From Blasia pusilla (Eukaryota; Marchantiophyta; Marchantiopsida; Blasiales), in NCBI GenBank assembly GCA_050084515.1, contig CM114273.1, forward strand, positions 43,152,001 through 43,216,000: DNA of 64,000 bases, in the 5' to 3' direction. This document shows positions 53,211-64,000 of the stretch, in pieces. The notes under the pieces were generated by a model. The model saw only the letters and a program-made list of their open reading frames with translations, did not search any database and was not told the DNA's origin. The stretch's first letter is position 1. Each line of letters opens with the position of its first letter. The position numbers were made by a program, and so were the translations under genes.

Positions 53211-56200
53211 TTTATGAAATAATTTGTAATATTTAGGCGCTTAGTTATTCGGTGATTAAATGAGCGTTCGCCACTATTTATGTGTTTTCTCAATTAATTA
53301 ATGGTTTTGTCGATATTTCAAATAAATACGAAGTTATGGTTAAGGATTCGGGAATTCGTTATTTTGTCTTTTTATGGATCGGGGGATCGGAATCGTATTA
53401 TGATTTTAATTTTTTGGGGTTTCATGTTTCAAGAGTTATGAAGCAGAAGTTATTCGTTAAGATTTTTCGGTGTTCCTATATATTTTCAATAAATATTAGT
53501 AATTATAATTAAGCACGGATATTTTTTTCTCTTCTATTATTCACTTTATTTTTATGAATGGAATTTCGGTTTAAATCCAAGCACCAGATATTGATTTACT
53601 TTAATTTTTTTTATTAATGAAGGCGATCTTAGAAGATTGTCGTCATTTATGATGGAAACGAGACTATTCTTCATTTTTAATACGTAGACTGGAAGAGATC
53701 TCTTCGACAAGACTGATTTTTAAGGGCTCACCTTGGGAGTATATAAATATATAAATAAATCAATATATATAGGTTGCATAAACACTGATCATTCCATAAA
53801 CCATCCCTTAAAAAAGTTCCTTCAAGTCTGAAGGGAGCTTTCAAAAGCTAACAGTTTTAATAAAAAATTAAATAATAAAAAAACTTTTAAAAAGACTAAA
53901 TTTTAACCAACACGAATATTTTTCTCCTCCTTCCCACAAAATTACCCACCCACTCAAATTACTTCTTTGGTAAAAACCCATCTCAAATTGGGAGTATCTT
54001 ACTACAAAGAGTTAGGGCAGTTTAAAACGGTGCCGATATATAAATATATATATTTATATAAAGTACATTACAAACATAGCCCAGGGCAAGTTCACGTGGA
54101 AGCATTTATGACATAGAGTAGGTTAGCGCCTTTATTGATTTATTTATTCACTGGCCTTTCTGGTCCTATTGGAGATGCTCATAAAAATAAAGACGGTGGA
54201 GCTGGTTCTTTTTGGATGTCGGAATGGGGCATTAAATGCACCCACTCCCAAACTTTGTAAAGGTCAAAGCTTATACCAACCCCTAAGGGCCTAAGCCCCA
54301 TTTTATTGTTTGTTTGTTTTGTGGGGATGGGGGCATGGGAACGAGATCTTTTATTTGGATTTTAAACTCTTTAATAAGTAATATTTTAAAGTGATGCAAA
54401 GGTGGGATATGAGAATCTGGGTATTTAATCACTTATACTAATATTTTAATACGCAAACAAATGTAGGCTGATGGAATCACTTTAGTAGATGGGATGGCAT
54501 ATGAGAGAGAAGGTTCTATGGAGAAAATAGATAATATACGAAAGAGGAAATAAATGGATTTTAATAGACGAATACATTTTAATTTCAAATATATTAAAAA
54601 TATGCTAACGTTTTATGAGTGCCTAGCTAAATATTATGAATGAGATGGAGCATTTTTATTGGGGAGAGATGGAGAGTTCCATGTGGGAGAAAATGATATA
54701 TATCGGTGAATTGTGGACTTATGTATTTTGAAAAAATTAGAGAGCCGAATTCAAATTTTTTATATGACCAAGTATATTGGAAGTCAAACCAAGAAAGGAG
54801 ATAAGAGTGAAATCAAAGAGTCAAACGACAATGATCTAGTGCGTTTAAATTCGTTGAGAGTTTGAGAGTGCTATTTTTGTTCAAGTGCATATCAAAGTTC
54901 GGAACTCACATGAGATCAATAGTGCCTACATAGACACAAGATGGTAGACAAAAGAAATTTTTTAAAAAGGAAGTTTTCTCGAGAATATAGTCTTCGTCTG
55001 TGATCTTCAAAGACGTCACCATGTCGACCTATATGAGAGGAACTTTGAAATGAAATAAAATAGAAAATTTTAGGAGTGGAAGGTGAATTGGTTTGATATA
55101 TATAATGAAGACTCAAGGACCCTTTCCATTCAAGTTCTAAGACTCATAGTAGTAACCGTATCCAACAATGGAGATATCTATTATATGATATTCATTTATG
55201 GCTTCAGAAACGTCATATCTATTTTTTTTTGTTGAAGATGGGCAATGAACCAATCACTATGATCAAGATAGAAGATTAAGATGTATCATATAGGGCATTA
55301 TATTATAAGTTCTTGATATTTCATAGTATTGACATTCAAGAAATGTGGAAAAAAAAACATTGTGTATCTCAAGACATCTTTATTTTTTGGCTATAACAAT
55401 GTTAGCATATATTCATCATACTCCCAAGAGTATGTTGAATATATGCCTTAGAACCATACATGTTCTTGAGAGGGGATTCGTGATTTTAAAAAAAAATTGA
55501 ACTCCTTTTTTTCTTCCTTAGCTTGTTCTTGTTGCAAGTAGCTTTGCACAATTTTTCGGTAAGCAATATTTAATCCTTTATTTAAATATTTTGTTAAGTT
55601 TTTTTCCATTTGTTTTTTGATTCATTCAATCCAGTTATAAAAAATATATAAGAAAATTTTGAATTTTTCTTGAATAAATTACCGTATTCAAATAAAACAT
55701 GAATATCGTGTGTTATAGCTATATATATTAGAAATGATTCTTACCCATTTATGACCGTGCTTATACTTTTATAAGGGAATATTTTATATTAAGAAAATTT
55801 TGAGATAAATCTTTCCATCTTAATAGAATATATTTTGATCTAGGAGAAACACTCTCACAAAATATTTTTAAACTTTAAGGAAATTCATGTTAAAAAAATG
55901 TGGAAATTTTAAGATCTTGGTAGAAAATAGATAAGGAATGAATATCCATTAAGATATTTTCTATTAAATTTTTGATAAATTCTATTTGGTAAAATTTTTT
56001 TAAATAAATAATATATTAAGGATAATTTTCAAGGATAGATTACAGTATTTGTCATTGAAAAATCATCATACAATGATTTCTTACACAGGAAAAATATAGA
56101 AAGAAAATAGATAAAGAAAGAAATTTAATACCTATAACTTTTGTTGTGAATGATTCCTTCCATGTCTCATACAGAAAGAAAAAATAATAGGGCAAATAAT

Positions 56201-56599
56201 TTTATGTTGTCAAGTTAGAGGGAAAATAAAAATGTTATAATTTTAAATTCCCATTAAAGTAATCAAAATTTAAATATGAGAATTGTGGAAAAGATCAAAA
56301 TAGAGCTTAAAGTCATTATTTCTTTTATGTAGGAATGTCATATACACCCAAATATAAACATATTGAACCTACATTCTAATGGACTTGTTGATCTCAAAGG
56401 TTGTTAGAGGATTTGATCATATGAGGATTCAAGAGGAGAGAGAGCTATCAATATGCGTCATAAAGTAGACTATATATATTGATGGTATTTCATGTCGCCT
56501 CTCTTCCTCAACAGGCTTCCTAGTATAATCTTGTATTGTGTTTCTTGCTATATATATATATATAGAATATTAACTATAGAGCAAGTTGTAGTTGGCCTC
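53211..56599. other. AT-rich intergenic sequence
   Basis: No gene, RNA gene or definite mobile element was recognised. An AT microsatellite lies at about 56552-56570. Confidence 0.5.
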
Positions 56600-56930
56600 T
56601 TTCAAGCAAGGTTGTATGTGGATAAAGTCCATGTCCGCAGACATATCCAATTCTATGGATTTACGTCCGTCGTATGGAATGAGTTTTCCATATGGGTTCC
56701 ACCTTCCCCTTCCTTCTCATTCCCCCCACTTGCCTACATGTTCCATACTTGCCCATTTCTTCCTCCCTCCCCTCTTATTACCCCATTCGCTCTTGCCCAA
56801 CCTTCCATCATAAACTATAAGTGTGGGCCCCACTTCTTACAATCCATGTCTGTGGACATGTCCAAACTTGTCCTTCCATGTCCGTCTAAGGGACGAACTT
56901 TTGTATTTTGTGCAATGATGCTTGATCCCC
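56600..56930 (+). mobile_element. Dispersed MITE-like repeat, copy 3
   Basis: It has the same block order as the copies at 25.0 and 50.4 kb: ATGTGGATAAAGTCCATGTC; TATGGAATGAGTTTTCCATA; a C-rich stretch with TTGCCTACATGTTCCATACT; AGTGTGGGCCCCACTTCTTA; and ACATGTCCAAACTTGTCC. Open frames across it arise from the C-rich part and are not genes. Confidence 0.7.
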
Positions 56931-57662
56931 TTGTGCAAAAGACCATTAGCTTAATGCCCATCATAAACATAATGGGATGATGAGAGAGAGAGATCGAGAT
57001 CATGTGCCTTTTGTATATGACACTTGATTATACTCTTGAGTTCAAAATATTTTTTTAATGACTTAAGATATATTTTATTTTAAAAAATATTCAAGACCTT
57101 TGTTGGAAAAGAAAAAATATATACATTGGGATTTCTAATAAAAAAATGATATTTGGATATGAAGGTACTATTGGATGTAATCTCATAAAGTTATAAATGA
57201 AAAAGGTCCTATATGCCTCTAGGATTCCCTTGGAATACAATTCAATTGAATTCATTAATAGCCATTATATCCGACTTCCTCATTGCACTAAACTACATCG
57301 TTTTTTGTCATCATTTACAAAATGGTATCTCACCCTTTTAATACTAGACTTAATCAAATGATTCTCCTCGTATATGCATTTTTTCCATAAAGCTAAGTTA
57401 TAATTATTTTTGCTTTTAATTACACTATAAATAAATATCAAAAAAGATTTTTCAAATCAATTTATGAAAAGCCTGCTCTTATCCCAATCATAAAGTCAAC
57501 AATTAATAATTTCAGAATCTTGCTTGGATAACCATTCTAAGTCATGATGTACTTTAATGATTTTGACCTTAAATCAAGACTTTGAAGTGATGGAAGTTTA
57601 AATTAATAAATAAGAAAGTTCTCATCCCACAGAGGGGGCTTAAGATCAAAAATAATTGAATG
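56931..57662. other. AT-rich sequence left of the hAT element
   Basis: No gene was found. It ends at the 8-bp target duplication of the hAT element. Confidence 0.55.
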
Positions 57663-57670
57663 GTTTGCAT

Positions 57671-60161
57671 CAATGAACGGCCAGAACCGGGGCTACGTGT
57701 TGACCTAGCCAGGAAAAATCAAGAATTCCGGGCCGTGTTCGAGCTCTCCGGATGCAATTCTGACAGGGGTTCGAGGTATCTCGGAAACTTGCTGGACGGA
57801 AAGGCTTGGGACGGTTTTCGACTGAATCCGAGGGAATAGGCGACGGAAATACGCCGTTCCGACGGAAGCTTATTCGGATTCTGGTTGTCAGCCAAAACGG
57901 TCATTCGGTTTCTTTGCCGCCTCGATTTCGGCGCGAGAAAACTAGAAAATATTAGATTAGATCAAGCCCCTCCATCTTAGGGCAAGCCGCCACGACTCGG
58001 GCGACTCGGGCATGGAGTCTGGACGAGACTCCGAGGGGGTAGAGTGGAGGGGCTGGCCTTTCCACGCCTCCTTGCTTCCGAATTTCTTACCTCGACTCCT
58101 CGCTCTTTCGTTTGTTCCTTCGCGCCAACTCGTGGCTGCTCGCCCTGTGCTTTTGTTTGCAGACTTCATTGGGTTCGACAGAAAGGCTAGCCCCTCCTTT
58201 GTTGCTTTGCGTCGATGCGAGCTAGGTGTGTGTTCGTGTTTTCTCCTTGTTGCTCACTCTGTACGTTTCTTTGAGTTGCAGACTTTGGTTGGGTTCGAGA
58301 GAAACGAATTACAACGGAGGAACAGGGATACAGTGTCGGGCGAAGGGTGGGTCTTGCTGAACCAAGAACTGAGAGTTCAATGGAGGTCCCGGGGCCGTGG
58401 AGATAGCAATAGCCACGATTCACCGAGAGTCCTAGCTAACGACTAGCTCCCTGGAGCTTGATTCAATTTCCGACTGTCATTCACTCGATGCCATTGCCGT
58501 AAGTTGCCCCCTGGACTTAGTTTGTTTGGGCCTTAGTCGTGCTCGATGGTGATTATTGGCTTCCGCCACATCTCCTTTAACGATCGGCGTCTAGAGCCAA
58601 TTCACTTGAAGACGCTTGCATTGGCGATCAAGATTGCAAATCAGGCATTCGTGCTCACAAAAAGCTTGACAAGCTTACATTCCCCATTGCTTGCTCTTGC
58701 GATAAGTGCCGGTGATCATTCGTTCTTACACCACACTTGAACTTGCACTTGCGATAATGTAGAAGTGTTCAGAATTCAGAGATACGGATGCTAAGGGGAA
58801 TGAAGAATAGGACACTTCTTGAACTTGCGCTTGCTGATGCACTCTAGATGATTAGGATACTTGTCTTCACCCCATCTCTCCTCTTTTTGTAAGTCCTTCG
58901 CGGGAATAGCTAAGTCGGGAAAGCGTCAGATTGAAGAATCCAAGGTTGCGTGTTCGTATTTGATCCACGCTCACCGCACGTAGCGTAACCTTAATGGGAA
59001 AAACAAGCTTCTTCTTGAGCAACCGTTCGATGGCTTTCGGTGTGATGTGAGCGAGAACATCGGACGATCAGCTCTCGGACGTACTCTGTTCCGGTTTTGG
59101 CATTTCTGATTGAAGGGCAGATTTCCGACTTGGGAGGGTGCTATTCTTGTCTTTGTGAGTGCTTTCTAGTGCTCAGAATTCTAGTGACAGCAGCGTTCAG
59201 GCGCTGGGAGGTGTGGACGATTGGAGGAGGTGCTCGACGTTAGTATAGATGCATTTAGCCGAACTTCAGCAGCGGGTCCATGGCGATTCCTTGTGCATGG
59301 AAAGTGTGAGGGTGTAGTATTTTCTCGGGAGCACACACATCTTCGGAGAGGTACGTCAGCTGAAGCCTCAGCTTGTCTCCGTGGCGCGTCCCAATTCTGC
59401 GACGCGTCCGCTCTGCCTTCAGTAATTTGTCAGCTGCAGCTTAAGTAGCATTGGCACTGCAAGTAGTTCGTCTCTGGTATTCCCTTCTGTGTCTTCTCAG
59501 CCTTCAAACGACCCAATACGAAGACGTCAGTCACTCCATCGGGGGAGTGTCTTCAATTTGACGACGATGGGATGGATGTGATTCTCGTTCTGTGTACCGA
59601 TATTCCAGGGATTCCTTAACGAGTCTTGATTGTCTGATCCGTTGGAGTGATCCACGCAAGGTAATTGCTGGCATTTTTCCTAATCGTGGTTACATTCTTC
59701 TTAAACACATTTGCCGGATCTATTCATTTCAACTACATAGGACTTCATACCCTGATTTCTCCGTTAGCGGGTTTAGGGAGAAAGCAAAGGAGGAGTGGCA
59801 CTTGCGCATCTCATGGCAACAGCGGCCACTCCGCTACTTTTCGACAGTTTGAAGAGCCAGTAACCCAAACTACCCGTTCTACCTACACGCGCACTGTACC
59901 TCGGGATCCTTAGAAACAGTGAATCCGAGCCGGGATTAGGGACCTTAGGGAATCATGTGTGTTTGATAACACATTGCATTGGTTCATAGTATCTTTTGCC
60001 GAGTCTTGGGGTTTAAGAACTTTTTTGATCCGCAGTTTCTTGAGCTTCTTTGTTTCTTTAGCACATACTAAGTGACAGGTTTATAGTAGGTCCTTTACAC
60101 CATATTTTAGTATCTACCTCATAGTTCTACACTCTCTGTTCTACACTCTCTGAGCCTCTAC
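57671..60161 (+). other. 5' region of the hAT element (promoter/leader)
   Basis: This 2.5-kb GC-rich region has no accepted coding sequence. A 144-codon frame (58012-58446) is Arg/Ser-rich with no domain. Two similar stretches (TTTGCAGACTTCATTGGGTT near 58155 and GTTGCAGACTTTGGTTGGGT near 58275) look like tandem splice-acceptor-like copies, so a spliced 5' leader is possible. Confidence 0.5.
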
Positions 60162-62348
60162 ATGGCTAAGAGACAGCGAACAATGAATGAGATGCTACAC
60201 AAGGAAGTTAGTCAAGACTTTGCAGAGGAGAATAGTAGGTCAGGATCATCGGATGGGAGAGAAGGGGACAAATCAAATACTCAGAAAAGTCAGAGTAAGA
60301 AAAACATATTGGCTTGGAAGGATGTTTGGTATACTTTGTTTGATTGGATAGAATTCCATGTAGAATCTGGTCGGATTTTTTGCAAAGTTTGTAGACAGGG
60401 TAAGGGGAAAAGCTCCTTTGCTAGGGATGGTGCCATTAATTGTAAGGTTTCGGCCTTCACAGATCATGGTAAGTCTAATGAGCACATGAAGCTTGCATGG
60501 GCTGCGAATGTGGGGAACAGATCCATGGCCAAGGCTATAGCCACTACAAATCGGACTTGTGATATTGCACTTTTGACTTTGTTCAAATGTGCATATTTCG
60601 TTGCAAAGGAAGCCTTGCCATTTTCAAAGTTCTCAAATCTGTGTAAGTTATTGATTTCTGTGAATGCACCTATAACCCGCGACTTGTACCAAGATGAAAA
60701 AGTTGTCTTTGATATGTGTTATTATATAAGCCAAGTTCTTCTCAGGAGGAACCTTTCTAAAGTGCAACAATCTCCTTTCTTTGGGATAATGATTGACGAG
60801 TCCATAGATATATCCATCACTGGATACCTTGTTGTATTTGCAACTTACTTAGATGAGGGGCAGGTAGAGAGTTGTTTTATAGGATTGCTACAATGTCCAG
60901 AGAAATGTTCGAACGCAATCACTAACAATTTGTTGGAGTTGATAAAGGATTCGGGACTTGAGGGATCAAAACTGGTGGCCTTTGGATCCGATGGAGCTTC
61001 TACTATGGTAGGAAGCCAAAACGGAGTAGCATCTCAGCTGAAACAGAAGTTCAATCCTTTTATGTTGTCTGTGCATTGTGTGGCGCACAGGACAAATCTC
61101 GCTGCTTTAACAGCAGCAAAAGGTGTAGGGTGTAAGGAAATATCGATAGAAGTAGATTCTATCTTGAATGCTATAGCTGGATATTTCAGAAGGTCGTCCA
61201 AGAGGAAGTGCGGTCTTGCAACTTTGCAAGAGAAGTTGAACGATTCTCAGAAAGTGATGAAGAGGTACCACAAGATTCGTTGGTTGTCACGTTGGCAGGC
61301 TGTTACTACTTTATGTGACTCATTGGAATCTGTCCTTACATATTTCAGAGATATCTTGCCCTCGGAAGATGATGGTAATGCTGCAAATTTGTATAACAAA
61401 CTCAGATCATTTCAGATGATCTATCAATTTATACTTTTGGCAGATATTTTGTTTCTTCTTGCTAACTTGAGTAAGGTGTTCCAATATAAGTTTGTAGATG
61501 TTAGTACCATAGGTAGTATAGTGACTTCTGAAATAGCTTCCATAACAATGAATTTTGTAATGGAGAATCCTGATATGAATGCCTCCACTTTCTCTGAAGA
61601 AAGTGGTTATCACATTCTACCACACTTTGGTCCTCCAGGGGGTTACTTGAAACGTTTACAATCTGAGATTAGGCGCAGAAAGTTCCACATCATAGAAATG
61701 TTGAGGAATCGGACAGGAAAGGATCTAGAGGTTGCCTTGTTGTTTCAGAAGAATTTTTCTGAGAGTGTTTGTATGGCTTTACGAGATCGGTTTAGGGATA
61801 ACAACTTGATTAGTGCTATGAGGATAATGAATATTATGCACATGCCTTCAAGGCAAGTGGGACTAAGTAGTTGGGGTTGTAAGGAATTGGATGACCTCTG
61901 TGCACATTTTGGGACAGACTTACCCTTCAAAGGTCACTTGCAACCTTCTTTACTGAGTGTAGGAGCTGTGAAACAAGAGTTTCAATCATTTAAGCTCATG
62001 GCCACGATGGAGTGGAAAGATCAGAACTTCAAGGACTTGTGGGCTATGGTAAGTTGGAGCCCGTCCTTGCAATGTAAGTTCTCTAACTTGCTCATTTTAG
62101 CGAATATTGCTAGGGTACAGTGTGTTAGTACTGCTATTTGTGAGAGAGCTTTCTCTGTGCAAAATGTGATCAAGACTAAAAGTAAGAATAGGTTAATGAC
62201 AAAGCATTTGGATGTTGTTCTTAGGATTGCCTTGGAGGGGAAAATAGATGATTATGAAGGTTTGTTGGTTGAATCTGTAGTTCTTTGGAAGAATTCAGCA
62301 CACTTTAGGTATGTGTATGCCAATCCCGAGAGATATATTCTGAGATAG
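60162..62348 (+). CDS. hAT transposase, ZNF862-like, intact (728 aa)
   Basis: This is a DNA cut-and-paste transposase for the surrounding element and its MITEs. It is a single uninterrupted frame from the ATG at 60162, the first in frame, to the TAG at 62346-62348. A TTF/BED-type zinc finger lies at residues 70-110 (FCKVC ... H ... H). A catalytic Asp is at about 212 (FFGIMIDESIDIS) and a second at about 277 (AFGSDGAST). The C-x2-H of SVHCVAHRTNLA is at 306-309. RWLSRW follows, and a C-terminal hAT dimerisation block contains the third acidic residue (VSTAICERAFSVQNVIKTKS, about residues 655-680). All landmarks of an active hAT are present. The length fits the ZNF862/KIAA-like group. Full intactness plus a perfect target duplication suggests recent mobility. 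Confidence 0.95.
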   Translation: MAKRQRTMNEMLHKEVSQDFAEENSRSGSSDGREGDKSNTQKSQSKKNILAWKDVWYTLFDWIEFHVESGRIFCKVCRQGKGKSSFARDGAINCKVSAFTDHGKSNEHMKLAWAANVGNRSMAKAIATTNRTCDIALLTLFKCAYFVAKEALPFSKFSNLCKLLISVNAPITRDLYQDEKVVFDMCYYISQVLLRRNLSKVQQSPFFGIMIDESIDISITGYLVVFATYLDEGQVESCFIGLLQCPEKCSNAITNNLLELIKDSGLEGSKLVAFGSDGASTMVGSQNGVASQLKQKFNPFMLSVHCVAHRTNLAALTAAKGVGCKEISIEVDSILNAIAGYFRRSSKRKCGLATLQEKLNDSQKVMKRYHKIRWLSRWQAVTTLCDSLESVLTYFRDILPSEDDGNAANLYNKLRSFQMIYQFILLADILFLLANLSKVFQYKFVDVSTIGSIVTSEIASITMNFVMENPDMNASTFSEESGYHILPHFGPPGGYLKRLQSEIRRRKFHIIEMLRNRTGKDLEVALLFQKNFSESVCMALRDRFRDNNLISAMRIMNIMHMPSRQVGLSSWGCKELDDLCAHFGTDLPFKGHLQPSLLSVGAVKQEFQSFKLMATMEWKDQNFKDLWAMVSWSPSLQCKFSNLLILANIARVQCVSTAICERAFSVQNVIKTKSKNRLMTKHLDVVLRIALEGKIDDYEGLLVESVVLWKNSAHFRYVYANPERYILR

Positions 62349-62424
62349 AAATTCCACGAGGAGAAGTTAGTGTAAATTTAAATGCCTTAGACCCAAGTGA
62401 AGTTTTTGTGGATGTGTAAGAGAG

Positions 62425-62575
62425 GGGGAAAAGCTTAGTGGTAGGGATAAGGGGGTCCCTTTTCTAATACATTGAAGCTTTTACTAAAAGCTTCAATGTA
62501 TTATAGAGGGGTAAAATCCTTGGCTCCCAACTGGTGGGAGGCCTAACCAGGTTCAATTCCTGCCAAGGATGATGC
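62425..62575 (+). ncRNA. tRNA-like (SINE-like) segment with A and B boxes
   Basis: AAGCTTAGTGGTAGGG (62431-62446) resembles a tRNA A box and GGTTCAATTCC (62550-62560) a B box. CATCCTTGGC/GCCAAGGATG-type pairing brackets the B-box half (ATCCTTGGC near 62516, GCCAAGGAT at 62562-62570). The boxes are over 100 bp apart, because a 39-bp palindrome sits between them. It is therefore not a functional tRNA, but it fits a tRNA-derived SINE head or a relic inserted in the hAT tail. Confidence 0.4.
62465..62503. repeat. Perfect hairpin: 18-bp arms, 3-nt loop
   Basis: TAATACATTGAAGCTTTT, loop ACT, then the exact reverse complement. It lies 117 bp after the transposase stop, between the tRNA-like A and B boxes. 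It could act as an RNA structure in the transposase 3' UTR. Confidence 0.92.
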
Positions 62576-62949
62576 ACTAAAAGGGCACTAAAAGAAAGTG
62601 TGAACTTTGAAGTGAATGTTTGCATGAACATTGAGGTCAAAGACTCCAGAAGTGGAGAAGAAATGAAAAAGAGGCTTAAGTCCAAGAGTACGTGAAAAAA
62701 ATTTTCCGGTTAGTTTTTCAAGTGCCAGATATCAACTGAACAATATTCCGAGTAATCAGAAATGAACTGCCGAGAATAATAAAATTTCAGAAAATTTCTG
62801 AACACTTTAAAAAAACTCCAGAAATTTCCCGGGAGTTTCAAATATTACCTTTTCAAACCGGTTAAATTTTTTTAATTACCGGTCTATTCAACGTACTGCC
62901 AGAAATTTACCCCCTCTGGTAAAAAAACTCCCCGGACCCTGGTTTGCAT

Positions 62950-64000
62950 CTGTGTTCAAAGGATACGTTTTAATGATCGGAAAAAAACTCCTATATTCAA
63001 ATCATATTTGAATATAGTAGTGCACGTGCCTCGAGCTGCTATTGGAGAAGTTACTCACCATGAAGGAGGGACATGAAGCAATGAGGGTCTTTAGACTCAG
63101 AGCCATACTACTATAAACAATGTACGATAGATCTAGTTGCGCAAGCCTATTAGTGAAATAACATGGCCTTCTCTCTATTGATATAAACAATTTTGAAGAT
63201 GGATTTTACCATCTATAACTCTTTGAATTTATAATATATTATATTAAGACTCATCTTTCTAAGCTTTTTTTTTCTAATTTCTTGTACTCGAATTTTACAT
63301 ATATGCTATCAAATATTTTCAAGAATAAGACATCATATTTTATTCAAGTGAAGATCTCTCATCTCCTCTAGTATCTTTGTATAGGTTGTTATTTTTGGTA
63401 TTATCTACACTCTTAAGGGAGGATTTCCTCCCATGACGACACATCTAAGGTTGACATATGGTGCCAAACATTCCCTTCCTTTATGAAAAATGTCTCTCTC
63501 ACTCAATACATTTGTAATCTATTTAGTGTAGAAAAAAAAGTTGAGAGTTATTAAAAGAGAGAACGTGCATGGCATGAACTCTTATGGGAAAATTATCAAT
63601 ATTAATTAGATACATTAGATATCCAAGTGCGTATGTTCAACACCTTAGAGGCACATTTATCTCATTCTATGTAGTCCTTAGGGCATTTTTTGTTATATTC
63701 TTCCTTTTTTACTCTTCCATTTGCTCTAGAGTATAGCTACAAGTAACTAACTCTATTATTCCATGTTATTGTAACAAGATATTAAACTTGCCACATATAA
63801 ACTCACCTTCAAATCTCTTCGTAATTAGAAAATGCCATATCCAAATTAAATTACTTCTTGACCAAATTCTTGAAACCTAGAATAAAAAAATACTTCCAAC
63901 CAAGCTTTCAAGTGTATGTATGTCGTAGAGAAATTTTCAATGAAGGACATAAATTACTCATTATCATTCAAATTTGGTTAAGATTTTATTCAAATATCTA
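62950..64000. other. AT-rich intergenic sequence right of the hAT element
   Basis: No gene or element was recognised. Base composition returns to AT-rich immediately after the target duplication. Confidence 0.55.

Larger units (their letters stand above)
57671..62941 (+). mobile_element. Complete hAT transposon, 5.27 kb, with 8-bp target duplication
   Basis: GTTTGCAT occurs directly before (57663-57670) and after (62942-62949) the element. The left end reads CAATGAACGG and the right end CCGGACCCTG, short imperfect terminal inverted repeats (CA...TG). The ends were confirmed independently: a 225-bp MITE at 35943-36167 carries both end types with its own target duplication. The AT-rich flanks change to GC-rich exactly at 57671. 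The element carries one intact transposase gene, a 2.5-kb GC-rich 5' segment and a short 3' segment with a palindrome and a tRNA-like sequence. Confidence 0.88.

Noticed and set aside
56492-56980. 162-codon plus-strand open frame
   Set aside because: It lies inside the dispersed MITE-like repeat. Its Pro/Ser/Phe-rich text comes from the C-rich block shared by the other copies.
58012-58446. 144-codon frame in the hAT 5' region
   Set aside because: No domain was recognised, and the sequence has splice-acceptor-like duplications. More likely a leader than a second protein.
62425-62575. A functional tRNA gene
   Set aside because: The A and B boxes are more than 100 bp apart with a palindrome between them, and no anticodon arm can be formed.

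Overview
This is a 64-kb piece of a plant nuclear genome. The genes have spliceosomal introns with clear GT/AG junctions, the background is AT-rich, and transposons and their relics fill most of the space. One host gene is a radial-spoke head protein (RSP4/6 family). Radial spokes occur only where there are motile axonemes, so this plant very likely makes flagellate sperm. Combined with a 16-kb intron, this suggests a fern, a lycophyte or a flagellate-sperm gymnosperm rather than a flowering plant. That placement is inference.

Layout. 1-4.0 kb: upstream intron sequence with a decayed non-LTR (LINE-like) reverse transcriptase. 4.17-23.04 kb: the last four exons of the radial-spoke gene on the plus strand. 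The first intron in view (4473-20566) holds an apparent 13-kb DNA transposon (about 5.08-18.2 kb). The transposon carries two divergent, intron-containing, decayed genes. Gene 1 (plus, about 13.1-17.5 kb) encodes a MULE-like DDE transposase with a Cys-rich finger and a SWIM finger. Gene 2 (minus, 11.76-6.94 kb) encodes a long protein ending in a prokaryote-type beta-class (N6-adenine/N4-cytosine) DNA methyltransferase fold, with a possible ParB-like module upstream. About 40 copies of an imperfect 25-28 bp palindrome lie in the introns, the shared promoter region and the 3' flanks of both genes, and almost none in exons.

23-34 kb: AT-rich intergenic DNA with a MITE-like family and a near-perfect hairpin. 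34-43 kb: a GC-richer block with a minus-strand armadillo-repeat gene of the At4g31890/At2g25130 type (about 41.1-37.5 kb), simple repeats in its 5' flank, and a 225-bp hAT MITE in its 3' flank. 43-57.6 kb: AT-rich intergenic DNA with a GC-rich island holding three direct repeats (45.3 kb), a 640-bp foldback element (48.4-49.1 kb) and two more MITE-like copies.

57.67-62.94 kb: a complete hAT transposon with an intact 728-codon ZNF862-like transposase and an 8-bp target duplication. The 225-bp MITE at 35.94 kb has matching ends and its own 8-bp target duplication, so it looks like a deletion derivative of the same family.

The most novel item is the two-gene, methyltransferase-bearing, palindrome-studded transposon in the radial-spoke intron. 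Both of its genes carry many stops and frameshifts in this copy, so it is a fossil. Intact relatives should exist elsewhere in the genome.
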